From positions 3,844,001-3,908,000 of the forward strand of contig NZ_CP070326.1 in NCBI RefSeq assembly GCF_016917755.1: a stretch of DNA of 64,000 nucleotides, given 5' to 3'. Below, one piece after another: positions 31,844 to 40,112 of the stretch; position 1 is the stretch's first letter; every line of letters begins with the position of its first letter. Position numbers and translations under genes: made by a program. The notes below the pieces were generated by a model. That model worked only from the letters and a program-made list of their open reading frames with translations, had not been told where the DNA came from and searched no databases. This DNA is from Streptomyces noursei (GTDB lineage: Bacteria > Actinomycetota > Actinomycetes > Streptomycetales > Streptomycetaceae).

Positions 31844-32793
31844 CCAAAACATGGCTGGTCAGTCCCCTCGCCTTCTCGGTTTCCGGTGAGGGGAGCGATC
31901 GCCTGCCGCGTGAGAGCACTCAGCTCCCCCGCTGTCGCCGCGGGCACTGTCGCCTGGAGCTGGATCTCGCGTCGGGGTCGGTGGTATCGGACCTCCGGTT
32001 GGAAGGCGTCGTAGAGGCGGCGCTGGTCCGGTTCCGGGAGCGCGGCGATGCTGGTTCCCAGCCGGGGTAGGAGGTCGATGAGGTCCGTGCTTTGCTGATG
32101 TTCCTGTTTGCGGAGCTGTTCAGCTTTCTCTGCTTCGTCGGCGCCGGCCGCGGGCAGGGCGGCGGTGAGCTGGGCCCGGAGCGGCTCACCGCGGTGTGGG
32201 CCGAGGAGGCGTTCGCCGAAGAACCGGTGGACCGCTTCCAGGAGGATCTTTTGGCTGGCCCAGAGGGATTTGGGGTGCTGGTCGAACCAGTCGGCGTTGC
32301 GGTGGTGGACGTCGTCGCGGTAGCAGACGAAGTGCGGGCGGTCCTTGCTGGTCTTGCCGAACATCCGGCGCTCGCACAGGGCGCAGCGGACGTAGGAGCG
32401 CAGGGGTAGGTGCGTTTGGTGGCGGGGTGGGTGTTGGGCTCGGTGCTGGAGCGGGAGCCCTGGCGGGATCTCTTCGTGGTCCAGACGGTGTTGAAGAGTT
32501 CGCGGGTGGTGAGGGGCTCGTGGACGGCGTGCGGGGACCAGATCCATTCGGTTACGGGGTTGCGCTTGTTGCCTCGTTTCTTGCGGGCTTTGCGGTTCCC
32601 GATCTGGTAGCCGGTGTATTTGGGGTTTTCGAGGATGCCGCGTACCGCCTGCACCGTCCATTGACCGATGGTGGCCTCGGGTCGATTGGCTTCCGGGGCG
32701 GGGTACTTGGCGAGGTTCTGGTTGAGGCGGTCGGCGATCGCCTGGTAGCTGAATCTCCCCAGGGCGCGTAGCCGGAAGATCTCGCTAACGCTT
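31804..32793 (-). pseudogene. Large serine recombinase, N-terminally deleted and frameshifted
   Basis: Reading from 32793: EIFRLRALGRFSYQAIADRL, then QAVRGILENPKYTGYQIGNR is the recombinase domain. The frame then shifts at a GGGG tract (32403-32406 on the plus strand) and continues as LRSYVRCALCERRMFGKTSK, the zinc ribbon with CxxC, and a coiled coil (ADEAEKAEQLRKQEHQQ). Adding one base to the tract restores one frame. The catalytic resolvase domain is missing altogether. The tail is encoded by att copy 3. The gene cannot give a working enzyme; the frameshift could in principle be a sequencing error, the deletion cannot. Confidence 0.8.
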
Positions 32794-32804
32794 CCGCGGT
32801 GAGA

Positions 32805-32840
32805 CCGGGTGCATCCGCATTGTTATGCGGATGCACCCGG
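32805..32840. repeat. Perfect 16-bp inverted repeat with 4-nt loop
   Basis: CCGGGTGCATCCGCAT, loop TGTT, then the exact complement. It lies precisely where the recombinase pseudogene loses homology, between it and the aldo/keto reductase scrap. It could be a terminator of a lost gene or a trace of the rearrangement. Confidence 0.65.
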
Positions 32841-32956
32841 CGTCTTCGCGGTGGGCGGCTACTTAGACACCGCGGGCCTCGCTGTGGCGGGTCGGCTTCC
32901 GGCGCCCGCACCCCGGCGACCAATCGATCACGGGGGGGCAATCGGTGCAGCGCCGC

Positions 32957-33169
32957 GACCAGGGCCGTCGCGCACGCTCGGCGCAGGGTGTCGGCATTCA
33001 TCTCCGACAGGCCGATGTGGCGCACCCCGCCCTCGGCCACCAGCTCGCTCATGGCGACGGCGGTGACCTCGATGGGGACGGGGGGATCGCGGCGGTGGAG
33101 GTGGTAGGGGTCGAGATGCTCCGCCCCAAGCCGCCGCAGCGAAGCTTCGCAGGCCCTCTTGGCGTACAC
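32957..33169 (-). pseudogene. Aldo/keto reductase fragment
   Basis: About 70 codons resemble the middle of AKR enzymes: ACEASLRRLGAEHLDPYHLH and VAEGGVRHIGLSEMNADTLR. The DLYYxHR element reads DPYHLHR. Both ends of the family are missing and no start or stop belongs to it. The intact gene was probably at the insertion-side flank and was cut by element-associated deletion. Confidence 0.65.
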
Positions 33170-33345
33170 GGGCGTCGGGGCGACCCGCCGGGCGCCGGGG
33201 CCGACGGACCGTACGACGCCGAACTCACGTGTTCACCAACGGGATACGACGTGCCGGCGGGGCCGGCCCGGTGGGTGGAGAGCCAGGCGTCGGTGCCACC
33301 ACCCGAGCCGGGTCCAGAACCCCGGCGGCCCGGTTGTGACGGCCG

Positions 33346-34029
33346 TCAGTCCGTGGCCCCGGGCTTCACCGACGTCACGTCGAACTGCCCGCCGCACACC
33401 CGCAACCCGTCGGTACCGGTGGTCACCGCGTCCTTGGAGCCGGGCGGGTAGGCGCGGACCAGCTGCGCCGTGGACCAGCACGGCGTGTCCGAGACACCGT
33501 CGTTGACGGTGTGCAGCACGGCGTGCGCGCTCTGTCCGGGCTTCAGTCGGACGGTGCCGCCCGCGGCGCCCGAGCGGGTGGCGGGCTTGCCGACCGGCGT
33601 GCCCTCCTTGAGCGTCAGCGAGACGCCGGGGAACCCGCGCAGCGAACAGGCCGTCTTGCCCGTGTTGGTGAAGACCAGCGGTATGTGGATGTTGCCCGCG
33701 CCGATGTCCGTGCGGCCCAGGCGCAGCGACAGGTTGTCCGCAGTGCAGCGGTCCGGGGCGGTCATCGTCGAGGTGTGGGCCTGGAGCGCGCTCGGCCCGT
33801 TGGCCGCCTTGCCGTTGGCGGACTTCGCCCCGGCGCCGGACGAGGATCCGGCGGCCCCGGAGGAACCCCCCTGAGTGGTCACCGCGGTTGCGGGCGCGGA
33901 GGCCGACGAGGAGTGGGCCGCGGAGTCCTTCCCGCTCTGGCAGGCGGACAGCGCGAGCGCCGTGACGGCGATCAGCGATCCGGCGGCGACCCGGCGGCCG
34001 TGGCGGAGAGTCTTGGTGGCGAGCGACAT
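33346..34029 (-). CDS. Secreted lipoprotein with DUF4232-type domain
   Basis: 227 residues from the ATG at 34029; the longer frame has no ribosome site. A basic N-terminus and hydrophobic helix end in the lipobox ALSAC (Cys30). A Ser/Ala/Gly linker (31-80) leads to the domain starting TAPDRCTADNLSLRLGR, with paired cysteines (SLRGFP preceded by AC; PCWS; RVCGG) typical for DUF4232. It is exported and attached to the membrane outer face; the function of the family is unknown. It is divergent from the histidine kinase at 34303 and shares with it the triple repeat at 34130. Confidence 0.85.
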   Translation of the reverse strand: MSLATKTLRHGRRVAAGSLIAVTALALSACQSGKDSAAHSSSASAPATAVTTQGGSSGAAGSSSGAGAKSANGKAANGPSALQAHTSTMTAPDRCTADNLSLRLGRTDIGAGNIHIPLVFTNTGKTACSLRGFPGVSLTLKEGTPVGKPATRSGAAGGTVRLKPGQSAHAVLHTVNDGVSDTPCWSTAQLVRAYPPGSKDAVTTGTDGLRVCGGQFDVTSVKPGATD

Positions 34030-34129
34030 CTTTCCGTCTCTTCCTCGTCTGCTGGTGCACGCCCATCCCGGGATGGGGGGCACGGTCGGTCCGTTGTGCT
34101 TCGAGCGTGATCCGAGGCACTGCCGGACC

Positions 34130-34162
34130 GCTAATGAGGAGCTAACGCACCGCTAATGCCGC
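34130..34162. promoter_or_regulatory. Three direct repeats of GCTAA with 11-bp spacing
   Basis: GCTAATGAGGA, GCTAACGCACC and GCTAATGCCGC stand head to tail, each starting 11 bp after the last. Such one-helical-turn spacing is typical of binding sites for OmpR/PhoB-type winged-helix regulators. It lies 101 bp upstream of the lipoprotein start and 141 bp upstream of the kinase start. Confidence 0.5.
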
Positions 34163-34302
34163 AGCCGCATGGGGTCGGGGTCGTCGCATGGTGGCCGGTT
34201 GCACCGCCGTCGCACCGGCGGATGCCCCTCTGCCTTCCGGTAGAGGGACAGTCCCCCGTAGGTCGCAGGATTCCGGCGCGGGCGGGCCTGACAATCGGTG
34301 GT

Positions 34303-36030
34303 ATGTCGTTCAGCGCCCCACCAGCCTCCGCACCGTGTCTGTCTGCCCGGGGCCCCTTCGCCGGGCCGGGAGAACAGGGGTGGCAGCTGTGGCGTACGGC
34401 GGGTGAGGCGGTCCTCGGCGGGCTGTTGGTGCTGCTCACCTACCTGGTGCTGGACTGGTACAGGGGTGTGCCGTCGATGCTCGGCATGACGCTCGACGGC
34501 TGGGTCATGGTGGTGCTGGCACTGGCCGGGAACGGGCTGGTGCTGGTGCGGCGCCGGTTCCCTGCGGCGAGCGTGCTGGGGCTGTCCGCGCTGATGGGCG
34601 TGCTGCCTCCCACGGGGCTGCTGACCGCGGTGGCCTCGTACACCGCGGCCCGGCAGACGGAGGCGCGGCGACGGCGTACCGCGCTGCTGCTCACGGGGCT
34701 TGCGCCGGCCATGCTGGTCTGCTTCGCGTTGGCTCCCGTCACCGGGCTCGGCAGCCGGTCGTACGGGCTCGGGCTCGGTGCGGTGCTCGCCGCGACCACG
34801 GTCCTGGTACCGGGCTTGGTCGGCACCGCGCGCGGGCAGCAGGACCAGCTGGTGCGGGCACTGCGGGAGCGCACGGCCGCCGCCGAGGAGGCACGGCGGC
34901 TGGCCGACAGCGAGTCGCGGATGCACGAGCGGTCGCGCATCGCGGCGGAGATGCACGACCTGGTCGGGCACCGGCTCAGTCTGATCTCGCTGCACGCGGG
35001 CGGCCTGGAGATGGCACTGCAGAGGCAGGCCCCCGAGCTGCGGGAGGAGGCGTCGCTGGTGCGCTGTGCCACCCGCGATGCCATGCGGGAGCTGCGTGAG
35101 GCGCTGGGGGTCCTGGGCCCCCTGGGACTGGACACCGGCACCGACGCACTGACCGACGCCACCGGCACCCGTTCCGACATCGAGGCACTGGTGGCGGAGT
35201 CACGTGGTGCCGGCATTCCCGTCGAGTTCTCCTGGGAGGGGGACGATCTCGACACGCTGCCGGCACGGGTACGTCGGGCGGTGCACCGGGTGGTGCGCGA
35301 GTCGCTCACCAACGTGCACCGGTACGCGACCGGGGCCCATGTGACGGTTGTGGTCACCCGCACCGCGGAGCGGGTGGAGGTCCGGGTGCGCAACGGCGCT
35401 CCGCCCGTACCGCCCACCACCGCCACGGGGCTGGGCTCCGGACGCGGGCTGACCGGCCTGCGGGAGCGGGTGGCCCTGCTCGGCGGCACCTTCGATGCGA
35501 GCACGACACCGGGCGGCGGATTCAGCGTGACGGCCGACATCCCCGCCGACCCGGCAGACGCCGCGCGCCCGGCCCCGGGAGATCGGGCGGCGGACGCGGC
35601 ACCGGACGAGGAACGACTGGCGGGCGCGGCCGGCCTGCCCCGGCCCGACCGACGGCACCGGAGCCTTCAGCAGGGCCTGACGAGGGCGGCCACCGGGCTG
35701 CTCGGCCTGGTGGGCGTGGGGGCGATGATGCTGTTCGGGGTGGTCCTGGCGGACAAGGCGAAGCCACACCCCGAATACCAACCCTTCGAGCCCCGGGTGG
35801 GGATGACCCGGGGCCAGCTGCAGAGCAAGGGGATCTCCGACTACGGCGTGGTGCGGGCAGCCGCCGCCGGCCGGGAACCGCGACGCCCTCGGTCCGCCGA
35901 GGACTGCATGTACCCGTGGGTCGACGACCAGGCCAAGGGCGGGCGGCTGCCGATGGTCCGCTACTGCTTCCGCTCCGACATCCTGATCTCCATCGACCAC
36001 TTCACCGTGCCTGTGGTCACCGAACCGTAA
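34303..36030 (+). CDS. NarL-type sensor histidine kinase with extra C-terminal extracytoplasmic domain
   Basis: 575 residues from ATG 34303. The N-terminus has several membrane helices (VLGGLLVLLTYLVLDWY, VMVVLALAGNGLVLV, LLTAVASYTA, AMLVCFALAPV, VLAATTVLVPGLVG). HisKA_3 carries the phospho-acceptor in AAEMHDLVGHRLS (H218); the ATPase has SLTNVHRYA and GRGLTGLRERV. Unusually, a Pro/Ala linker and one more helix (LLGLVGVGAMMLFGVVL, about residue 460) are followed by ~85 residues outside the membrane with two cysteines. The regulator gene follows 22 bp downstream. Confidence 0.88.
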   Translation: MSFSAPPASAPCLSARGPFAGPGEQGWQLWRTAGEAVLGGLLVLLTYLVLDWYRGVPSMLGMTLDGWVMVVLALAGNGLVLVRRRFPAASVLGLSALMGVLPPTGLLTAVASYTAARQTEARRRRTALLLTGLAPAMLVCFALAPVTGLGSRSYGLGLGAVLAATTVLVPGLVGTARGQQDQLVRALRERTAAAEEARRLADSESRMHERSRIAAEMHDLVGHRLSLISLHAGGLEMALQRQAPELREEASLVRCATRDAMRELREALGVLGPLGLDTGTDALTDATGTRSDIEALVAESRGAGIPVEFSWEGDDLDTLPARVRRAVHRVVRESLTNVHRYATGAHVTVVVTRTAERVEVRVRNGAPPVPPTTATGLGSGRGLTGLRERVALLGGTFDASTTPGGGFSVTADIPADPADAARPAPGDRAADAAPDEERLAGAAGLPRPDRRHRSLQQGLTRAATGLLGLVGVGAMMLFGVVLADKAKPHPEYQPFEPRVGMTRGQLQSKGISDYGVVRAAAAGREPRRPRSAEDCMYPWVDDQAKGGRLPMVRYCFRSDILISIDHFTVPVVTEP

Positions 36031-36052
36031 CCGCCCTATGGGAGCAGGACAC

Positions 36053-36751
36053 ATGACTGACCAGGCCGACTCCACCGCCTCCGCGGCCGGCTCCGCGATC
36101 CGGGTGCTGCTCGCCGACGACGAGCAGATGATCCGGCACGGCGTCCGGCTGATCCTCCGGCACGCGGAGGGCATCGACGTGGTCGGCGAAGCCGCCAACG
36201 GAGCCGAGGCTGTTCAGCTTGCCGCCGAGCACCGGCCCGACGTGGTGCTGCTCGACATCCGGATGCCGGTACTCGACGGGCTCGCCGCCATCGACCGGCT
36301 GTGTGCGCTCGACCCCGCCCCGCAGGTCGTCATGCTCACCACCTTCGGCGACGAGGAGAACGTCCTGCGGGCCCTGGCGGCCGGCGCCACCGGCTTCCTG
36401 CTCAAGGACGAGGGCCCGCAGGAGCTGATCAGCGCCGTACGGTCGGCCGCCGCCGGGGACGCGGTCCTCTCGCCCGGAGTCACCGGGACCGTCATCCAGC
36501 GGATGCTGCGCGGCGGCGCGGCCAGTGCCGTGATCACCGGACCGGACCAGCGGCTGGCGAGCCTGACGGCCCGCGAACGCGAGGTCCTGACCATGCTGGG
36601 CGAGGGCCTGTCCAACCTGGAGATCAGCAAACGGCTGGGCATCGGCGTGGGGACGGTCAAGTCACACGTCCGATCGATCCTGGACAAGACCGACTCGAAC
36701 AGCCGGGTCCAGGCGGCACTGCTCGCCCACCAGGCGGGTCTGATGGGCTGA
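36053..36751 (+). CDS. NarL/FixJ-family response regulator
   Basis: 232 residues; the ATG at 36053 follows GGGAGCAGG, while the ATG at 36038 has no ribosome site. Receiver domain with acidic pair DD and phospho-acceptor D68 in VVLLDIRMP, switch Thr in MLTTFGD and Lys in FLLKDE. The LuxR-type HTH at the end reads LTAREREVLTMLGEGLSNLE and IGVGTVKSHVRSILDK. It is the partner of the preceding kinase. Confidence 0.92.
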   Translation: MTDQADSTASAAGSAIRVLLADDEQMIRHGVRLILRHAEGIDVVGEAANGAEAVQLAAEHRPDVVLLDIRMPVLDGLAAIDRLCALDPAPQVVMLTTFGDEENVLRALAAGATGFLLKDEGPQELISAVRSAAAGDAVLSPGVTGTVIQRMLRGGAASAVITGPDQRLASLTAREREVLTMLGEGLSNLEISKRLGIGVGTVKSHVRSILDKTDSNSRVQAALLAHQAGLMG

Positions 36752-37057
36752 GCGGGACGTGTATCCGGTGGGTATCAGGGAGCGCTTGATTGTCCATCGA
36801 ATCACCGCGCCGGCCCATGGCGAAGGGGGCTACAGGAGGTTGGAGTGCCGTGGCCCCGCCGGCTGTCTGGACCGGTTCTACCCTGTCTGACCTGGGGATT
36901 CGCGGAGGGAAGAGGCCGCGGGGAAGGCGCTGTGTGCCCCTCTGCGCCGCAGTCGCCGCGCCCGCTGTCTGCCGTATCGTTCGTTTCAGGTCTCCGGCTG
37001 TGCGTGCAGCCGGGATCGGTGTCTCATCCGGACCCCTCCGACAGGAGTTTTCTGCCC
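36752..37057. other. Intergenic region between the two two-component systems
   Basis: 306 bp. No gene with ribosome site or family resemblance; no clear terminator. It should contain the promoter of the OmpR-type regulator. AGGAG stands 11 nt before its GTG. Confidence 0.4.
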
Positions 37058-37804
37058 GTGTCCTCGTCTGCCCCGGCTGGGGCCTCTTCGCGCCCTGTTC
37101 GCGTGTTGCTGGTGGAAGACGACGAGCTGATGCGCCGGTCCTTCACCGTCGCCCTGGAGCGCTACGGCTACGAGATGCAGGCCGCGGCCGACGGCCTCAC
37201 GGGGCTTGAGCTCTTCCGGGACGAGGACTTCGACCTGCTGATTCTGGACGTGATGCTGCCCGGTCTGGACGGGATCGGCCTGTGCCGCAGAGTCCGGGAG
37301 ACCAGTCTGGTCCCCGTTTTGATGATGTCCGCCCGCGGGGACGGACTCGATGTCGTCGCCGGTCTGGAGGCCGGAGCGGACGACTACGTGGTCAAACCCG
37401 TGGAGACCTCCGTGCTCGTGGCACGCATCCGCTCGCTGCTGCGGCGGGCGGCCTACGCGCCCGCCCCGGGCCTCGCCCCCGAGCACCCCGGGGGCGAGGG
37501 ACCGGCGCGGTCCGAGGGGGCGACGCTGGTCTTCGGGGACCTGACCATCGACACCGGCGGCCTGGAGGTGTTCGTCTCCGGAAGCCCGGTGGCACTGACC
37601 CCGACCGAGCTGAAGCTGCTCCTGGAGTTCGCCGCCCACCCGGGCGTCGTGCTGGAGCGCCACACGCTGCTGCGCGACGTCTGGGAGTACGGCTGGGACG
37701 GCGACAGCCGGGTCGTGGACCTGTGTGTGCAGCGGCTGCGCAGGAAGCTGGGCCGGGACCGGATCGAGACGGTCCGCGGGTTCGGCTACAAGTTCAGGCG
37801 CTGA
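37058..37804 (+). CDS. OmpR/PhoB-family response regulator
   Basis: 248 residues from GTG 37058, chosen by AGGAG upstream and by the start of receiver homology (PVRVLLVEDDELMRR). D64 in LLILDVMLPG is the phospho-acceptor, with K in DDYVVKPVE. The winged helix has LTPTELKLLLEFAAHPG and ends VDLCVQRLRRKLG...VRGFGYKFRR. The kinase starts 6 bp after its stop. It probably controls the following transporter genes, and the 11-bp repeats at 34130 suit this class. Confidence 0.93.
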   Translation: MSSSAPAGASSRPVRVLLVEDDELMRRSFTVALERYGYEMQAAADGLTGLELFRDEDFDLLILDVMLPGLDGIGLCRRVRETSLVPVLMMSARGDGLDVVAGLEAGADDYVVKPVETSVLVARIRSLLRRAAYAPAPGLAPEHPGGEGPARSEGATLVFGDLTIDTGGLEVFVSGSPVALTPTELKLLLEFAAHPGVVLERHTLLRDVWEYGWDGDSRVVDLCVQRLRRKLGRDRIETVRGFGYKFRR

Positions 37805-37809
37805 GGCCG

Positions 37810-39069
37810 GTGCGCCCGTTCCACCGGCTGCGGCCGGACCTCGGGTCCCTGCGCTGGAAGATCGCCGCGCTGGCCGCGGTCACCGCCTGCCTGGTCGTCG
37901 CCGCGGTGGGCGTGCTGGTGCACCTGTGGACCGCGCGCGACATCCGCTTCCGGGCCGAAGCGCAGGTCTTCAACGGTGTCTACTCGGCCATGGACGTCTA
38001 CCGGCGTACCGGAACGCTGGCGGACGGTGCCGAGCTCGATCCGGCCGACCTGCCCGCCGTCCTGCGCGACCCGGCCGACGGCAAGCGGCACACGGCCTAC
38101 GACGGGCGCGTCCATGCGGACTCCAACGTGGGACCGACCATGTGGGCCGCCCAGCGCACCGGCGGCCCGGGCAGCCCGGTGCTCGCCGTCCAGGTCAACA
38201 TGAGCAACGACGTCCACACCCTGCGCCAACTCGATGTGACCATGGCGGTGGCCTCGCTGGTCACGCTCGCGGCGGCCACGCCCCTGGCCGTCTACGGGGC
38301 CGGGCTGGTCGCCCGCAGGCTGCGGCGGGTCTCCGAGACCGCGGGCCGGATCTCCACCGGGGACCTCGACGCACGCACCGGGCCCACCAAGGGACGCGAC
38401 GAGGTGGCCGACATCGCCGCCACCGTCGACCTCATGGCCGACAGTCTCGGCCAACGGCTGCGCACCGAGCGGCAGTTCACCGCGGACGTGGCCCATGAAC
38501 TGCGCACCCCCGTCGGCGGTCTGCTGGCCGCCGCCGACCTGCTGCCACCCGGTGAGACGGAGGATCTGCTCCGGGCCCGCGTACGCGATCTGCGCGGCCT
38601 GGTCGAGGACCTGCTGGAGATCTCCCGACTGGACGCGGGCGCCGAACAGCCCATCCGCGCCCATGTCCCGCTCGGCGCGGTCGTCGCGGAAGCCGTGGCG
38701 CGCACCGGCTTCGACACCGAGGTCACCGTTGCCGAGGCGGACACCGCGCAGACCGTGGAGACCGACCCGCGACGCCTGGAGCGGATCGTCAGCAACCTCG
38801 TCGTCAACGCGCACCGGCACGGAGACGCCCCGGTGCGGGTCACCGTCGAGGGCCGGACGGTCGTCGTACGCGACCACGGTGCCGGCTTTCCCTCGGCCCT
38901 ACTGCTCCACGGCCCGCGCCGCTTCCACACGGGTGCGGCGGAGCGCGGCTCGGGTCATGGCCTGGGCCTGACCATCGCCCTGGGACAGGCCCGGCTGCTC
39001 GGTGCCGAACTGCGCCTGGACAACGCCCCGGACGGCGGCGCCGTCGCTACCCTGCGCCTGCCGACCTGA
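37810..39069 (+). CDS. Sensor histidine kinase (HisKA, HAMP)
   Basis: 419 residues, GTG start. Helix 1 (KIAALAAVTACLVVAAVGVLVHLW), an extracytoplasmic sensor of ~100 residues with no cysteines, helix 2 (VTMAVASLVTLAAATPLAVYGAGL), HAMP, then HisKA with H229 in FTADVAHELRTPVGG. The ATPase has N in SNLVVNAHRHG, DHGAGF and GSGHGLGLTIA. It is coupled to the OmpR-type regulator. The context before two FtsX transporters recalls sensors of cell-envelope peptides, but the input is unknown. Confidence 0.92.
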   Translation: MRPFHRLRPDLGSLRWKIAALAAVTACLVVAAVGVLVHLWTARDIRFRAEAQVFNGVYSAMDVYRRTGTLADGAELDPADLPAVLRDPADGKRHTAYDGRVHADSNVGPTMWAAQRTGGPGSPVLAVQVNMSNDVHTLRQLDVTMAVASLVTLAAATPLAVYGAGLVARRLRRVSETAGRISTGDLDARTGPTKGRDEVADIAATVDLMADSLGQRLRTERQFTADVAHELRTPVGGLLAAADLLPPGETEDLLRARVRDLRGLVEDLLEISRLDAGAEQPIRAHVPLGAVVAEAVARTGFDTEVTVAEADTAQTVETDPRRLERIVSNLVVNAHRHGDAPVRVTVEGRTVVVRDHGAGFPSALLLHGPRRFHTGAAERGSGHGLGLTIALGQARLLGAELRLDNAPDGGAVATLRLPT

Positions 39070-39088
39070 CCGCCCGGCACCCGCAATC

Positions 39089-39167
39089 CCTACAGAACCG
39101 CTGCGGGCCTACAGAACCGCTACGAAGCGGCGCGCACGCCGATACACGGCAGCCCAGGCGCCGATAC
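39089..39167 (+). promoter_or_regulatory. Two pairs of direct repeats upstream of the ABC transporter genes
   Basis: CCTACAGAACCGCT occurs at 39089 and 39108 (19-bp period), and CGCCGATAC at 39137 and 39159 (22-bp period, two helical turns). They fill the gap between the kinase stop and the ATPase gene. Binding by the OmpR-type regulator is plausible. Confidence 0.45.
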
Positions 39168-39222
39168 GTTCCCTCGACACCCTTCGAAGTGCACCTTTCC
39201 GCACCCGAAGAGGAGTCCTCCT

Positions 39223-40050
39223 GTGACCGCCGCCCCCCTTGCCCCACACACGCTGCGCACGAGGCCCGGGATCGCGGCCGCCACCACCGACCTGTCGAAG
39301 GTCTACGGCAGCGGTGACACCCGGGTCGTGGCCCTCGACCAGGTCAGCATCGACTTCCGCGAGGGCGAGTTCACCGCGATCATGGGCCCCTCCGGCTGCG
39401 GCAAGTCCACCCTGATGCACTGCACCGCCGGACTCGACACCCCCACCTCCGGCAACGTCCGTATCGGCACCACCGAACTGAGCACGCTGGGCGACCGGCA
39501 GCTCACCCAGCTGCGTCGCGACCGGATCGGCTTCATCTTCCAGGCGTTCAACCTGCTGCCGACGCTGACCGCGCTGGAGAACATCACGCTGCCGCTGACC
39601 ATCGCCGGACGCCGGCCCGACCAGCAGTGGCTGGACCGCGTGGTCTCCATGGTCGGCCTCTCCCAGCGCCTCGACCACCGGCCCGCACAGCTGTCCGGTG
39701 GACAGCAGCAGCGCGTCGCGGTCGCCCGTGCCCTGGCCGCACGCCCCGCGATCATCTTCGGTGACGAGCCCACCGGCAACCTCGACTCCCGCGCCGGGAC
39801 CGAGATCCTCGGCTTCCTGCGCGACTCGGTACGCGAACTGGGCCAGACCGTGGTGATGGTCACCCACGACCCCGTCGCCGCCGGCTTCGCCGACCGCGTG
39901 GTCTTCCTCTCCGACGGCCGGATGGTCGACGAGATGGCGCACCCCACTCCGGACCGGGTCCTCGACGTCATGAAGAACTTCGACACGAAGAACGTCGGCA
40001 CGAAGAACGTCGGCACGGAGAACTCCGACGCCCGCTCACGCACCAGCTGA
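39223..40050 (+). CDS. ABC transporter ATPase (MacB/LolD type), copy 1
   Basis: 275 residues, GTG after GAAGAGGAG. Walker A GPSGCGKST, Q-loop FIFQAFNLLPTLTA, signature LSGGQQQR, Walker B IIFGDEPTGNLDS, H-loop VMVTHDP. The C-terminus ends in a short repeat (KNVGTKNVGTENS). It pairs with the FtsX permease that starts 62 bp downstream. Such pairs act as mechanotransmission pumps or peptide detoxifiers. About three quarters identical by eye with the ATPase at 42923. Confidence 0.93.
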   Translation: MTAAPLAPHTLRTRPGIAAATTDLSKVYGSGDTRVVALDQVSIDFREGEFTAIMGPSGCGKSTLMHCTAGLDTPTSGNVRIGTTELSTLGDRQLTQLRRDRIGFIFQAFNLLPTLTALENITLPLTIAGRRPDQQWLDRVVSMVGLSQRLDHRPAQLSGGQQQRVAVARALAARPAIIFGDEPTGNLDSRAGTEILGFLRDSVRELGQTVVMVTHDPVAAGFADRVVFLSDGRMVDEMAHPTPDRVLDVMKNFDTKNVGTKNVGTENSDARSRTS

Positions 40051-40112
40051 CCCGCGCCCGCGCCGCACCTTCCCGTCGCTCCCCGCCCCTCCTACGTTCC
40101 CGAAAGCTGCCC

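Noticed and set aside
31804..32793. Serine recombinase as the enzyme that integrates at tRNA-Arg
   Set aside because: It lacks the catalytic domain and is frameshifted, and long tRNA-identity att sites are typical of tyrosine integrases, of which an intact one exists at 24232.
37282..37809. Upstream extension of the kinase frame starting at 37282
   Set aside because: It overlaps the OmpR-type regulator in another frame; the GTG at 37810 just after its stop is the start.
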